Shown here one piece after another: positions 1-9,631 of a stretch of 64,000 bases of DNA. The notes under the pieces are model-generated. The model was not told where the DNA came from, searched no databases, and worked only from the letters and a program-made list of their open reading frames with translations. This stretch comes from Endozoicomonas sp. GU-1 (GTDB taxonomy: Bacteria; Pseudomonadota; Gammaproteobacteria; Pseudomonadales; Endozoicomonadaceae), in contig NZ_CP114771.1 in NCBI RefSeq assembly GCF_027366395.1, positions 1,426,001 through 1,490,000 of the forward strand, written 5' to 3'. Numbering within the stretch: position 1 is the stretch's first letter; every line of letters begins with the position of its first letter. A program made the translations under genes and the position numbers.

Positions 1-1120
1 CCCCTGAGATCAACATATTATCCATACGACCACAGACCTGTAACTGGTCACCGTGCCAACGTCCTTGGTCACCGGTATTAAACCAGCCACGGGTACCCGC
101 AAATGGCGTCACCTCGCCCTGTTGAAAATACCCTTTGGCCAGTGTGTCGCCACGCACCTGAATCTCGCCTTCCTCTGTTAAACGAACCTCACGCCATGGC
201 AATACCGCTCCGGAAGTAACACCACTACCGGTAAACAGAGGCTCTCCGGTACACACCTGGGAGGCCATCTCGGTCAGACCATAGGTGGTCAGAACAGTGA
301 TCCCCTGTGCTTTTACCGCCTCCACCAGCCTCGGGGAAGCAACGCCGCCACCCAGCAGAATATAACGTACGCCCAAATCATAGAGTGATAACCCAGACTG
401 CAGCAGCCTGAACAATTGGGTATTCACCAGGGAAAGATGGGTCAACCGCTGTCTGATCAGCATGTCATCCAACGACAACCGACGCTCAAACAGCACCATT
501 GTGATACCAGCCAGCAGGCAACGCATAACAATGGCCAATCCGCCCACATGAAACAGCGGCAAGGATAACAGCCAGGTATCACCATAGGTTAATGGCAAGG
601 TATGCATGGAGCCCAGGGCACTAAAATAATGATTTTTATAACTGTGCGCTACCGCCTTTGGGATGCCCGTCGTTCCAGAGGTGGCGATCAGGTCGTAAAC
701 GGCTTCAGCATCGATCTTAATGGGCTGAAGTCTGCTCTCCGGCCGTGGCCGTGCATGAGCAATCCGTTGATGAAAATCGATACCCGCGCTGTCTGCCAAC
801 AGCGCAGCTCCAATACGATCACGATATCCCGACATTTGCGCTTCCGGAAACGCCGGGTTTACCGGGCAGAAAACCCATTGGGAACGAAGGCAGGCCAGGG
901 CAACCACCACAGTGTCCAATGGTTTATGGGTGACAAACAGAAGACGGCGGCCCGCTCTCATGCCCTTATCCCGATATATACGACAACACTCATCCACCCA
1001 TGCATCCAGCTGGCGAAACGTAACTCTGCCCTCCTCCAGCTGAATCGCTGTACAGGAGGACTGATGAATGGCTCGATAATGCAAGGGACAGTGTTGCAAT
1101 TCGGGGAAGATCGTTTTCAT
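1..1120 (-). CDS. menE: o-succinylbenzoate-CoA ligase MenE (C-terminus beyond window)
   Basis: Acyl-CoA synthetase of the ANL superfamily that activates o-succinylbenzoate to its CoA thioester in menaquinone biosynthesis. I translated the minus strand from the ATG at 1118-1120. About 373 residues are visible before the left edge cuts the reading frame. The AMP-binding signature TSGTTGIPKA is clear near residue 150, followed by LPLFHVGG, TTYGLTEM and the late FNTGD motif, so only the small C-terminal lid domain is missing. It lies 25 bases downstream of menC in the same direction and is the last visible gene of the men cluster. The assignment rests on the signature plus its position directly after menC. 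Confidence 0.93.
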   Translation of the reverse strand, partial: MKTIFPELQHCPLHYRAIHQSSCTAIQLEEGRVTFRQLDAWVDECCRIYRDKGMRAGRRLLFVTHKPLDTVVVALACLRSQWVFCPVNPAFPEAQMSGYRDRIGAALLADSAGIDFHQRIAHARPRPESRLQPIKIDAEAVYDLIATSGTTGIPKAVAHSYKNHYFSALGSMHTLPLTYGDTWLLSLPLFHVGGLAIVMRCLLAGITMVLFERRLSLDDMLIRQRLTHLSLVNTQLFRLLQSGLSLYDLGVRYILLGGGVASPRLVEAVKAQGITVLTTYGLTEMASQVCTGEPLFTGSGVTSGAVLPWREVRLTEEGEIQVRGDTLAKGYFQQGEVTPFAGTRGWFNTGDQGRWHGDQLQVCGRMDNMLISG

Positions 1121-1145
1121 CAACGGCGTTCTGCTATGCTTCTGT

Positions 1146-2153
1146 TCAGCTCTGTATTACTGAAAAAAAAGCGGGGTTAATGGCAACCGGCTGACCGGCA
1201 ATAATCCTTGCTGAGGTCAGGCTGTCGGTAAAAGCCGATAAGGTGTCCAGACCCGGTCGTTCTTCCGGTGTCCACTGAGCGCTGAGCTGCTCCAGTATGT
1301 GCAATCCAATAGACGACTCATAAGAAGAGCTGAAAACAGTCCTGACACCAACGCTTCTGCCGGTTGTCACCAGCTGTCGGCAATGGGCCAAACCACCCAC
1401 CAGCGTCGGTTTGATCACAACGGCCGCCAGACCCTGCATGGGGTGTAGAAGGTATTCCGGGTGCTGGACCGTTTCATCCAGGGCAAAGCGAAGCCCGGTC
1501 TGCTGGTAGATTTGTGAGAATTCGGCCACATGAGCAGTCGGCTCTTCAACATAAGCAATTCGCTCGACATCAATAGAGGCAGCGACCCTGAGGGCTTGAT
1601 CCAATGTCCATTGCTGATTGGCATCCAGCTTGATGCTGACGGACGTTGGCAAAGCCTGCAGAACCTGGTTAATTCTCACACAGTCGTCTTCTATTGAGTC
1701 TCTGCCTATCTTCAACTTGAACTCTGTCGGCCAGTTTCCCTGCCACAGTGCAAGTCGGCGAAGGATATCTTCGGTGCTACCCAGCAAAAGTGGTCCGGTT
1801 GCTGGCGGGTCAAACCAATGGTCCTGTTGCAACCACCACAGAGCCGATTCAATACCAAACAGCACTGACGGTACTGGCTGCAAATGCAGAACATCAGTGA
1901 GAAAAGCACTGTTGAGAGATAACGGCCTGCCACCATTAACGGCCCAACAGAAAGCCTGAAGTTGTTCTTCCGCGTCTGCAAGACTCTCACGGCTAAACCC
2001 GGGCAGTGGCGCTATGTCGCCATAACCCCACCGGTCACCGATACGCAAACGCAAAATCAGCCCTTCGCGCTTATTCAGGCAGGCGTGCTTCAGCCATAAC
2101 GGCTGCTTTAAAGGCAGCCGATACCTCAGGATATCGGCCTTACAGTCTTTCAT
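1146..2153 (-). CDS. menC: o-succinylbenzoate synthase MenC
   Basis: Enolase-superfamily dehydratase that converts SHCHC to o-succinylbenzoate. The 335-residue length is normal for the family. The expected catalytic set is visible in order: the KLKIGR lysine pair, the metal-binding aspartate in KLDANQQW, the glutamate in YVEEPT, the aspartate in ALDETV and the lysine in VIKPTLVGG. The N-terminal capping domain (first ~100 residues) is also present. The gene sits between menB (21 bases upstream) and menE (25 bases downstream), all minus strand, and so is almost certainly co-transcribed with them. Confidence 0.95.
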   Translation of the reverse strand: MKDCKADILRYRLPLKQPLWLKHACLNKREGLILRLRIGDRWGYGDIAPLPGFSRESLADAEEQLQAFCWAVNGGRPLSLNSAFLTDVLHLQPVPSVLFGIESALWWLQQDHWFDPPATGPLLLGSTEDILRRLALWQGNWPTEFKLKIGRDSIEDDCVRINQVLQALPTSVSIKLDANQQWTLDQALRVAASIDVERIAYVEEPTAHVAEFSQIYQQTGLRFALDETVQHPEYLLHPMQGLAAVVIKPTLVGGLAHCRQLVTTGRSVGVRTVFSSSYESSIGLHILEQLSAQWTPEERPGLDTLSAFTDSLTSARIIAGQPVAINPAFFSVIQS

Positions 2154-2174
2154 GGATCTATTAAGAAAGTGGCT

Positions 2175-3014
2175 TCAAGAATTACGGCCAAAGCGACTGA
2201 AATCCGGCTGACGTTTTTCCAGGAAAGCATCCCGTCCTTCCTGTGCCTCTGCGCTCATATAGAACAGCAGGGTCGCATTACCCGCCAGTTCCTGAAGACC
2301 GGTTTGACCATCGCAGTCGGCATTCATGGCGGATTTCAGACAGCGAAGCGCCAGAGGAGAGTGCTGCAAAATCTCACGACACCATTCTACGGTTGTCCGC
2401 TCCAGCTCTGCCAGAGGTACAACGGTATTGACCAGCCCCATATCTTCCGCCTGTCTGGCATCGTACTGACGACAGAGGAACCAGATTTCCCGGGCTTTTT
2501 TCTGACCAACGATACGTGCCAGATAGCTGGCACCAAAACCACCATCAAATGACCCCACTTTCGGGCCGGTCTGACCAAAGCGGGCATTATCCGCCGCAAT
2601 CGTCAGATCACAAACCAGGTGCAGGACATGACCACCACCGATGGCATAACCGGCCACCATGGCAATCACCGGCTTTGGACAGGTTCTGATCTGACGTTGC
2701 AGATCGAGAACATTCAGATGATGAGTTCCTTTATCATCCTTGTAGCCCGAATCGCCACGAACGCTCTGGTCACCACCGGAACAGAAAGCCAGATCACCGG
2801 CACCGGTCAGAATCACCACACCCACCGACTCATCAAAACGTGCCGACTCCAGGGCTTTCTGGATTTCTACAATGGTTTGTGGGCGAAAGGCGTTACGCTT
2901 TTCCGGGCGGTTAATGGTAATTTTGGCCATCCCCTCTGCCCGGTGATAGAGAATGTCCTCATAATCACCGCTGAGGTTTTCCCAGATCACACCTGAATCC
3001 AGCTGCTTGCTCAT
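2175..3014 (-). CDS. menB: 1,4-dihydroxy-2-naphthoyl-CoA synthase MenB
   Basis: Crotonase-fold enzyme that cyclises o-succinylbenzoyl-CoA to DHNA-CoA. I chose the ATG at 3012-3014 (protein begins MSKQLDSG, 279 residues) because an AAGGAG Shine-Dalgarno lies 6 bases upstream. A longer open frame to 3101 would run into menH and lacks a ribosome site. Family features visible are [10 protein letters not shown] (oxyanion-hole region), [10 protein letters not shown] and the [16 protein letters not shown] stretch typical of MenB rather than other enoyl-CoA hydratases. It lies between menH (20 bases upstream) and menC. Confidence 0.96.
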   Translation of the reverse strand: MSKQLDSGVIWENLSGDYEDILYHRAEGMAKITINRPEKRNAFRPQTIVEIQKALESARFDESVGVVILTGAGDLAFCSGGDQSVRGDSGYKDDKGTHHLNVLDLQRQIRTCPKPVIAMVAGYAIGGGHVLHLVCDLTIAADNARFGQTGPKVGSFDGGFGASYLARIVGQKKAREIWFLCRQYDARQAEDMGLVNTVVPLAELERTTVEWCREILQHSPLALRCLKSAMNADCDGQTGLQELAGNATLLFYMSAEAQEGRDAFLEKRQPDFSRFGRNS

Positions 3015-3034
3015 ATCCAACTCCTTATAGCTCT

Positions 3035-3856
3035 TCAGAAGAGCTCTCTGAGCAACCGGGCCATAACCTCTGGTTGCTCCCGATGAACATTGTGTCCACA
3101 CCCGGTCACCGGGTGGACACTGTGTATCACATGCTCTGTCAGCAAATGCTGTCCAAGCTGCCCGAACTTGTGATCATTTTCACCATAAAAATAATGAACG
3201 GACAGTGGTGAACCGGCGCTGAGCTGACAATCAGCCTTGAGCCGGGAAAGTGCCCGGCGATAGTCTGGCTGCTTCGATAGACTGAATGCCATCAAGGCAT
3301 TAGCCAGAATCAAACCACTGCCTTTTGATCGCTCAGCAATCAAAGAGCCAATCTGGCTATCATCCAGGTCAGAAAAAACCGGCTGTTTATACCAGTCCAA
3401 AAGCACATCAGCCACTGATTCTTCAGTAAAGCGTCTGGCCCATTGCAGATCTGACCAATAACGCTCGCTTCTTTCCTGCTCACTGACCAGCCCGGGATGC
3501 GCTCCTTCCAGTAACAGCTGCGCCACTCGCTGGGGGAAAGCAGTGGTATACGCCATGGCCAGACGCCCTCCCAGTGAATAGCCCAGCAGGTTGAACCGTT
3601 TCAGGCTGATGCCTTCCACCTGTTCAATGGTTTGAACCGTCTGCTCCAGGCGATAGCAGAAGTAGTCCGCGCCCTGCGTATCTTCCTCCAGCCATTGACT
3701 TGAGCCGTGGCCCGGCAGGTCAACAGCAATAAGGCAATAGTCGTCTTTCAGCGCTGCCAGCAAGGAGTCCCAGTCGTTTGCTCTGCCCAGAAACCCATGC
3801 AGTAACACCAGGACTGGCGCATGAACATCACCAGCGCAGTAGTAAGACAGGCTCAC
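3035..3856 (-). CDS. menH: SHCHC synthase MenH, alpha/beta hydrolase
   Basis: Alpha/beta-hydrolase that eliminates pyruvate from SEPHCHC to give SHCHC, the step after MenD. The 273 residues show the LHGFLG oxyanion-hole motif near the N-terminus, the nucleophile elbow GYSLGG (catalytic Ser) and a C-terminal GCGHNVH carrying the catalytic His. Translation starts at GTG (3854-3856), which overlaps the menD stop as GTGA, so the two genes are translationally coupled. The function is inferred from this coupling and the fold, since the hydrolase family itself is broad. Confidence 0.9.
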   Translation of the reverse strand: MSLSYYCAGDVHAPVLVLLHGFLGRANDWDSLLAALKDDYCLIAVDLPGHGSSQWLEEDTQGADYFCYRLEQTVQTIEQVEGISLKRFNLLGYSLGGRLAMAYTTAFPQRVAQLLLEGAHPGLVSEQERSERYWSDLQWARRFTEESVADVLLDWYKQPVFSDLDDSQIGSLIAERSKGSGLILANALMAFSLSKQPDYRRALSRLKADCQLSAGSPLSVHYFYGENDHKFGQLGQHLLTEHVIHSVHPVTGCGHNVHREQPEVMARLLRELF

Positions 3857-5604
3857 AGTGTTTTCGCCAAAGCGACGGCCTGTTCAATACTTTTTGCCCC
3901 AAGGCCGGATTCGGTAAAGACTTCAATAATGGAGCAGCCAGCCTGACTGCAGGCTCTATGAAACTTCGCGGTAAAGTCATCAATGGAGTGCGGTGCCGAG
4001 TAATCAATTCTGAACATCTCAGCCGCATGCTCTGCGGTAAGACCGTGGGGTGTAACAAAATAATCATTAGTCACATGGGCAACCTCATTGCTACACCCTT
4101 TGGTGGTCACATAGAAAATACCACCACCGTCGTTATTGATCAGCACAATAACCAGAGGCGTTTTGCTCCGTGCAGCCAATTGCAGGGAGTTAAGGTCATG
4201 GAGGAAAGAGATGTCCCCAATCAATAACACCATTGGCCCCTGATGTCCGGCAGCACATCCTGCCGCAGTAGCAATCAGCCCATCAATGCCACTGACGCCA
4301 CGGCTGGCATAAACCCCGGGCAAATGGTGTGCTGAGAAGATATCCACCATGCGAATGGGCAGGCTGTTCCCCAGAAATAAGTGGCTTCCGGGTGGTAACA
4401 GTTCCCCCAGAGAAGCACCGAGCCATTGCTCATTAAGCTCCTCTGGTCGTTGACTTTTCAGCAATTCACCAAGCTTTTCTGCCTGGGCTGTAAATGGTGT
4501 GCTCCATTCCCTGTCAGCCTTTATTGCTTCGCTGTTGAGCAACAGTTGACGACAAACTGAATCAATATCACCCACCAGGCGCACACTCTGCCGCTGTCCT
4601 GTATCGACTCTTCTGGGAGCGGGGTCAAGCATCCAGAATTCCTGCCAATGGTGCCGGGCAATAAACTGATCCAATCGTTTCGACGTCAGATAACCGCCAA
4701 TCTGTAGCACACGGTCGACCTTATTGAATAGGCTTTCGCTGGCAGAACTGGCCAGTAACAGGTCAGCGTGCCTGATGGTTTTCCGGTGACCGTGCAGCTG
4801 TGATTGAACATCGGCAATTAATGGCCAGCCCAGGCGTTCGGATAACTGCACAATGATATTAACGTCAGTCTCAGGCATCACCCGTCCCACCACAATCAGG
4901 CCTTTACCATCGGCAAAATGCTGCCAGCGACCACTATCAGGCAGCCGGGTTAACTCTGGTACAAAGTACTCAGTATAAGGCATTAATGAGGTCATCCATG
5001 GCTGGATACTGGCAAGATAGACGTCATTTTCAATAGAAACCGTTGCTTCCACCTGATGGGGGTAGAGCGGCTCACGAAACATGCAGTTGATATGCAGAGG
5101 CAGCCCCAGCGCTGATGATCGGGCATACGCCTGATCAATACTGCCCAGCAGCCAACGGAGGGAGATGGACCTGTCCGGCGTTGGCAAGTCCAGCGTCGCG
5201 CCGGTGTAGTTACCAAAGATATTCAGCTGATCAATGGCCTGATTGGCACCGCAGTCAATCAACTCGGGAGGACGATCAGCCGTCAGAACCACCAGCGGTA
5301 TACCCGACTGGTGAGCTTCGATAATCGCCGGGTAGAGATTAGCAACCGCAGTGCCTGAAGTAGTGATCAAAGCCACCGGTTCTCCCGTGGCCCTGGCCAG
5401 ACCCAGGGCGAAGAAACCAAGCCCCCGTTCATCGAAATGAATATGGCGGGTCATACCATGATGATCTGCTACGGCAAAGGTCAATGGTGCTGAGCGGGAT
5501 CCCGGGGCAATACAGCAATGCCGGATACCCAGTCGCCACAGTTCTTCGATCAGCACTGCAGACCAGATGCCGTTGATATTTGTGTCGTTGGTTTTAACTG
5601 TCAT
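3853..5604 (-). CDS. menD: SEPHCHC synthase MenD (ThDP-dependent)
   Basis: Thiamine-diphosphate enzyme that joins 2-oxoglutarate-derived succinic semialdehyde to isochorismate, the first committed menaquinone step. The 583 residues fit the family (E. coli ~556). The N-terminal Pyr domain has GSRSAPLTFAVADH and the glutamate of FDERGLGFFALGLA. The C-terminal ThDP motif, near residues 460-490, reads GDISFLHDLN followed by NNDGGGIF. A GGTGAG ribosome site lies about 7 bases before the ATG. In many gammaproteobacteria menF is immediately upstream; here it is separated by a plus-strand gene at 5844-7079. Confidence 0.96.
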   Translation of the reverse strand: MTVKTNDTNINGIWSAVLIEELWRLGIRHCCIAPGSRSAPLTFAVADHHGMTRHIHFDERGLGFFALGLARATGEPVALITTSGTAVANLYPAIIEAHQSGIPLVVLTADRPPELIDCGANQAIDQLNIFGNYTGATLDLPTPDRSISLRWLLGSIDQAYARSSALGLPLHINCMFREPLYPHQVEATVSIENDVYLASIQPWMTSLMPYTEYFVPELTRLPDSGRWQHFADGKGLIVVGRVMPETDVNIIVQLSERLGWPLIADVQSQLHGHRKTIRHADLLLASSASESLFNKVDRVLQIGGYLTSKRLDQFIARHHWQEFWMLDPAPRRVDTGQRQSVRLVGDIDSVCRQLLLNSEAIKADREWSTPFTAQAEKLGELLKSQRPEELNEQWLGASLGELLPPGSHLFLGNSLPIRMVDIFSAHHLPGVYASRGVSGIDGLIATAAGCAAGHQGPMVLLIGDISFLHDLNSLQLAARSKTPLVIVLINNDGGGIFYVTTKGCSNEVAHVTNDYFVTPHGLTAEHAAEMFRIDYSAPHSIDDFTAKFHRACSQAGCSIIEVFTESGLGAKSIEQAVALAKTL

Positions 5605-5843
5605 GAACTAACTCACCGCATGAGCAGCCAGTGATGGTGGGAATTTCCAGACCTTTCATCAGAAAAGGCCTGAACTGCCGAAGATGATTCCAGCCCGGTA
5701 GTCATGGGCTGTTGATGTGGTTATGAACTTTTCCTCAATTTGAGACTCTAATTCCACAGGGTTATTTGTCAAACCATTACTTTAACAGCTGCTTATATTC
5801 TCTACAGGCAGGTTCTGTCAAACATTTTTTGAGGTGTATTATT

Positions 5844-7079
5844 GTGGACACAACTTTTTCTGCTACCGGTAGACCATTAACTTATCAAGGATCAATGGGC
5901 AATTCACTAAAGAAAACTGATGACATCAATAAACTGGCCGAAAATTTTATTAAAAAATCTACAGAAATCAATGAACAACGGCAAACTAATACCGTTAATA
6001 TCAGTGATATCAGAAAATCATTATTTGCCAGAACCATTAGTCGGTTGAACGAGTTATCGTCAACACGCTTCACGTTAACTCCCGGACTTTATCACCTGGC
6101 AAATCCTACTGATCCAAAGTGCTGGGACTGGAATGAATGGCAAAACAATTTAGTTGATAGCCAACAATATGATGCTATTGAAGATATCGTTGAAGATATA
6201 CCTTTTGATCATAGAACTGAACTTTTGACAGATTTTTTACAAGCCATTGATCCACAATATTTCAATGATCATCTCATTGCAATGGTATTTAAAGATGACA
6301 CCCCTTCTCAATTAAGAGCAATACTTGAAACCCGTCTTGTGAAAGCAAAGTCCTTTATTGAGGCTGCGATCAAAAGAGGACTTGTGCAGGAAACTCTTAT
6401 CAATAGAATATACAACGAAGGTATCCCTGAGACTGGGAAATCAGCTTCACGCAGTGCATCCGCCACCAGGCCAACGAGTCGCCATGATCCCTTTAATGCA
6501 CTCCAGAATCAGGCTGCCTCACAGCTTGCAACAGAGTTCTCCAGATTATCTGTAGCCCACGAAAACCGGGCTGACAACAACAACAAACTTATGAGTCAGT
6601 TTATCTCTGTGTTAAACACTGACTATCAGTGTGAGGTAGGGTTGTACGAAACCAACCCTGAACTTTGCGAATCTTCTGAAACTTCCAGCAACAACCCAAC
6701 AACATTTATTAAAGAAGAGTGGGAATCCTGGCGATCCGCTCTGTACAAGAGAGATGATAGCGTTGAACAAGCTTATTATGCTGCCAGGGAAGATAACAAT
6801 AGTGAATTTATTATTTCACAAATCGAAGATCTATTAGCAAACAGCTGTCCTCAAAAAAAAGTTAAGAATGCCTTCCGATCAAATGCTGATATCCTCAGCT
6901 TATCGTTGAACTTCCCTGAAGTCGTTCTGGATGATGACAATCTGCTGGGACTTAGTTTTGAAGTTTGTCGTACCAAAGGAATACCACTAAACAAAATTAT
7001 TACAGGATTAATTGCATCAGGTTGTTTAACACAAGAATTAATTGATCGGATCATGAAATTGGGGGTTGATAATCTCTAA
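5844..7079 (+). CDS. Unknown protein inserted in the men cluster, with an internal repeat
   Basis: I do not recognise this protein. I prefer the GTG at 5844 (411 residues), because GAGGTG lies 7 bases before it; an in-frame TTG at 5766 is possible but has no ribosome site. It is AT-rich, hydrophilic and lacks a signal peptide or membrane segment. Two segments resemble each other: IEAAIKRGLVQETLINRIYN in the middle and ITGLIASGCLTQELIDRI at the very C-terminus. This suggests a duplicated helical unit. A low-complexity Ser/Arg/Thr linker (GKSASRSASATRPTSR) separates the halves. It lies antiparallel between menD and menF, looks like an insertion into an older operon, and may be an effector, but nothing shows export. 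Confidence 0.75.
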   Translation: MDTTFSATGRPLTYQGSMGNSLKKTDDINKLAENFIKKSTEINEQRQTNTVNISDIRKSLFARTISRLNELSSTRFTLTPGLYHLANPTDPKCWDWNEWQNNLVDSQQYDAIEDIVEDIPFDHRTELLTDFLQAIDPQYFNDHLIAMVFKDDTPSQLRAILETRLVKAKSFIEAAIKRGLVQETLINRIYNEGIPETGKSASRSASATRPTSRHDPFNALQNQAASQLATEFSRLSVAHENRADNNNKLMSQFISVLNTDYQCEVGLYETNPELCESSETSSNNPTTFIKEEWESWRSALYKRDDSVEQAYYAAREDNNSEFIISQIEDLLANSCPQKKVKNAFRSNADILSLSLNFPEVVLDDDNLLGLSFEVCRTKGIPLNKIITGLIASGCLTQELIDRIMKLGVDNL

Positions 7080-7151
7080 TATCGTATCCGACTAACCAGA
7101 ACAAATGAAAGTATTACACTGCTTTCATCGCTTCTGAACTTTTCAGGGTTG

Positions 7152-8603
7152 TCAGCAGGTACGTGAAGAGAGCACTGCATAATCATGGTTACTGTCTACA
7201 CGTTGCTCTGCCTGACCCGACAATACAGCGATATCACCGGTCTGTTGATGATCAAGAATATCCAGTACCGTGGCAATTTTATTGCCCAGCTCGGACCACT
7301 CTTCATCGGCCACCGAGTCCTTCACAATACCCGCACCGGAGTAGAGCATCAGGGCATTATCAGCCAGACGGGCGCTGCGAATAGCCACACTGAAATCACT
7401 CTTTTGCACACCAACAATCCCACACACACCGGTATACAAGCCACGAGCGTAGGGTTCGTTGGCGGCAATAAAGGAGAATGCGTCCTCTCTTGGAGCGCCC
7501 CCCACTGCGGGGGTCGGATGAAGTACGTCCAGTAACTGTTGATCACTCACGTCGTGGTTCAGTACGCCACGAATCTGATAACGCAAATGCTGAATATGGC
7601 GCAGTTTAACAATCGAGTGGCTGCGATCCGCTTCCAGGGACTGGCAGAGGGGTTGCAGCCTATGGCAGATATCATCCAGAACCAGACGGTTTTCATGGAT
7701 ATTTTTACCATCGCTCATCAGCAGGCTTTCCAGCTGAGCATCTTCAAGCAGGTTCTGACCGCGGACAATAGTACCTGCCAGGGCCTCGGTAGAAATAATA
7801 TTTTCCAGTCGCTTCACCAGTCGCTCCGGAGAGCAGCCAAAAAACGTTTGCTCCTGCCCCTGAAACAGAAACTGATAGGAATGCGGGTTCGCCTGCTGCC
7901 ATGCGTAAAGTAATGAGAATGGAGAGAGATGCCCCTCAAGTTTCAGACACGTTTCCCGGGATAGCACCACCTTATCCAGCGCGCCCGATGCAAACGCCTG
8001 CCGGGCCTTGTCCACCAGTTGGTTCCAGACATTGGCATCAGGCTGATAACCTGCGAGCTGAAAGGTAAAGTCAGCCTCGGGTAACTGCTGGCAATAGTTG
8101 AGTGCTGCGATAATCTCCAGAGCCTTGCGAATACTGCCATGGTATTCCGAAGTATCGTCAGACCTGAGGTTCACACCCAACACCGTTCCCTTGCGAGTCT
8201 GAACCAGTTCCAGCAGTGGCAGGATGACCCTGCCATAACCAAAAGCAGGCCAGATTGACGCTTCATCATCGGCAAAAGAGAGGTAGCAGAGGCAGTGACT
8301 GCTCCTATGCGTCGGCAAATGACTCAGGATTTTCTGAGCACTGGCAAATGCACAAGCCAGGTCCTGTCGGCAGGATAATGTTTCTGACCAGCTGTAACCG
8401 AGCGCCGCGATAGCATGATCGCCTTCCCGGTCTCTCCAGAACGCTTTTTCACAGCCATCCTGTGCCGCCAGAAAGCCCTGCAGGTGAATGGCCGGGAAAG
8501 GGAGCTCAATTCTGACCAGCTGCTTTTCAGGCACAGGTTGAGATAACAGCTTTTCCAACTGTTGCACCATCAATGCCAACTGAGTCTGAATTACACTGGT
8601 CAA
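7152..8603 (-). CDS. menF: Isochorismate synthase MenF
   Basis: Chorismate-binding enzyme that isomerises chorismate to isochorismate, feeding MenD. The 483 residues end in the chorismate-binding domain, seen as KVVLSRE, the GCSPERLV motif, STEALAGTIVRG, HENRLVLDD and HPTPAVGGAPRE, and YTGVCGIVG. The late-domain segment IRSARL is also present. The start ATG has AGGATG upstream. It could be mistaken for a siderophore-type isochorismate synthase (EntC), but the neighbouring menDHBCE genes make MenF the better call. Its 3' end converges with the inserted plus-strand gene. Confidence 0.92.
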   Translation of the reverse strand: MTSVIQTQLALMVQQLEKLLSQPVPEKQLVRIELPFPAIHLQGFLAAQDGCEKAFWRDREGDHAIAALGYSWSETLSCRQDLACAFASAQKILSHLPTHRSSHCLCYLSFADDEASIWPAFGYGRVILPLLELVQTRKGTVLGVNLRSDDTSEYHGSIRKALEIIAALNYCQQLPEADFTFQLAGYQPDANVWNQLVDKARQAFASGALDKVVLSRETCLKLEGHLSPFSLLYAWQQANPHSYQFLFQGQEQTFFGCSPERLVKRLENIISTEALAGTIVRGQNLLEDAQLESLLMSDGKNIHENRLVLDDICHRLQPLCQSLEADRSHSIVKLRHIQHLRYQIRGVLNHDVSDQQLLDVLHPTPAVGGAPREDAFSFIAANEPYARGLYTGVCGIVGVQKSDFSVAIRSARLADNALMLYSGAGIVKDSVADEEWSELGNKIATVLDILDHQQTGDIAVLSGQAEQRVDSNHDYAVLSSRTC

Positions 8604-8858
8604 GACATCCTGCCAATAAGATCGTTAAAAAAAGACATCGTAAGATAACGAAATTGTACGTAGATTGGCCACCGGTATCTGGATCGTATTTACCGAGAAA
8701 AGCCATAGCATCCCTAAGGGTATAACCGACTGTTGGTAATAGTAGATGAATTTTTCAACGTAACTTTCTATCATTGCATTTTTTTCAACGCTGAAATTCA
8801 TGACTTTCAGCAGAACTGAACCCTTGATCAGTTTCATCAGCACGGGTAACTATTCACC

Positions 8859-9203
8859 ATGGCCACCAATGGAGAGTCAGCCAGACAATGGCTGGAACAG
8901 AACAGGGAGCAGATCTCGGAGGAACGAATTCTCCAGATTCGCAGTAACCTGGTAAAAAAAATAAATCAGTTGGCGGATGCTGAGGACCTGACTGCATCGG
9001 ATGAACATCAGGGGTTGCTGGAGGCCCTTGATGTGATGGATGCCTGGCTTCAGGAACGCGCAACACCTCCGGAAACAGCAGCGGAAGCTTCAACGCTGGA
9101 TTACAGCCCGCTTATTCAGGAGCCGTCGGAAACAGTCCCTCAGCTGACTCAGGAAGAGAAGCTGCGCCGCTTCCAGAACCTGCTGAAGGACACAAAAAAA
9201 TAA
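8859..9203 (+). CDS. Small acidic protein of unknown function
   Basis: A 114-residue acidic protein, not recognised. It starts at the ATG at 8859 with only a weak upstream ribosome site. The first half (RQWLEQNREQISEERILQIR, then LVKKINQLADAEDL) is strongly predicted to be helical and could form a coiled coil. The second half is Pro/Glu/Thr-rich and ends in a basic helix (EKLRRFQNLLKDTKK). There is no signal peptide or membrane segment. It is divergent from menF and convergent with the next small gene, with a hairpin between the two. Normal base composition and a clean open frame argue that it is real. Confidence 0.7.
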   Translation: MATNGESARQWLEQNREQISEERILQIRSNLVKKINQLADAEDLTASDEHQGLLEALDVMDAWLQERATPPETAAEASTLDYSPLIQEPSETVPQLTQEEKLRRFQNLLKDTKK

Positions 9204-9211
9204 CGGCAAAT

Positions 9212-9239
9212 GGTGAGGTTGCGCTCAGGCAACCTCGCC
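9212..9239. terminator. Hairpin between convergent genes
   Basis: An 11-bp stem (GGTGAGGTTGC at 9212-9222 pairing with GCAACCTCGCC at 9229-9239, one G.U pair) with a 6-base loop sits between the convergent genes ending at 9203 and 9257. There is no T-tract, so a terminator role for both strands is only a candidate. Confidence 0.4.
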
Positions 9240-9256
9240 AACCGGCTGCCGGGGCA

Positions 9257-9481
9257 TCACACTTTCAACCGCTCACACTCCTCAACGACCCGGTCGTAGG
9301 TCCAGTCCCCGCCGCCGGGATGCTTCACCTCGTGTTCAATCAGCTTCTGGCACATCTGCATAGGGTTCAGTCCCTTTTTTGCCAGTCGCTCCAGAGTCTG
9401 CTTCAGCTCATTGTCTGCTTCACTGAATTCCTGAGCGCTTCGGGATCCTTTCTTTCTGACTGCAACTTTTATTTGCTTCAT
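9257..9481 (-). CDS. Small protein of unknown function, 74 residues
   Basis: Starts at ATG 9479-9481 with AGGTGA 8 bases upstream; a longer upstream frame would collide with the divergent gene at 9632 and is not credible. The protein opens with a short basic strand (MKQIKVAVRKKG), then a helical segment (ELKQTLERLAKKG) and ends in DWTYDRVVEECERLKV. There are no transmembrane segments. I do not recognise a named family and no function can be assigned. Confidence 0.65.
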   Translation of the reverse strand: MKQIKVAVRKKGSRSAQEFSEADNELKQTLERLAKKGLNPMQMCQKLIEHEVKHPGGGDWTYDRVVEECERLKV

Positions 9482-9631
9482 CGTCAACTCACCTAAAACA
9501 ACGTGGGCCTCTGGCAGGCCTGGAATAACACCCCGGCAAGAATAGCAGCGAGGTGATCTCTTCTCAGGCAGCCTCCCGGATAATCTATACTCTATTCTTA
9601 GATTCTGCGCGCAGTAAAGCAGGAGTTTACC

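Noticed and set aside
3015-3101. N-terminal extension of menB
   Set aside because: It overlaps the end of menH, lacks a ribosome site, and MSKQ at 3014 has a good AAGGAG.
8625-8843. 72-residue minus-strand ORF upstream of menF
   Set aside because: It has no ribosome site or family resemblance and occupies the expected menF promoter region.
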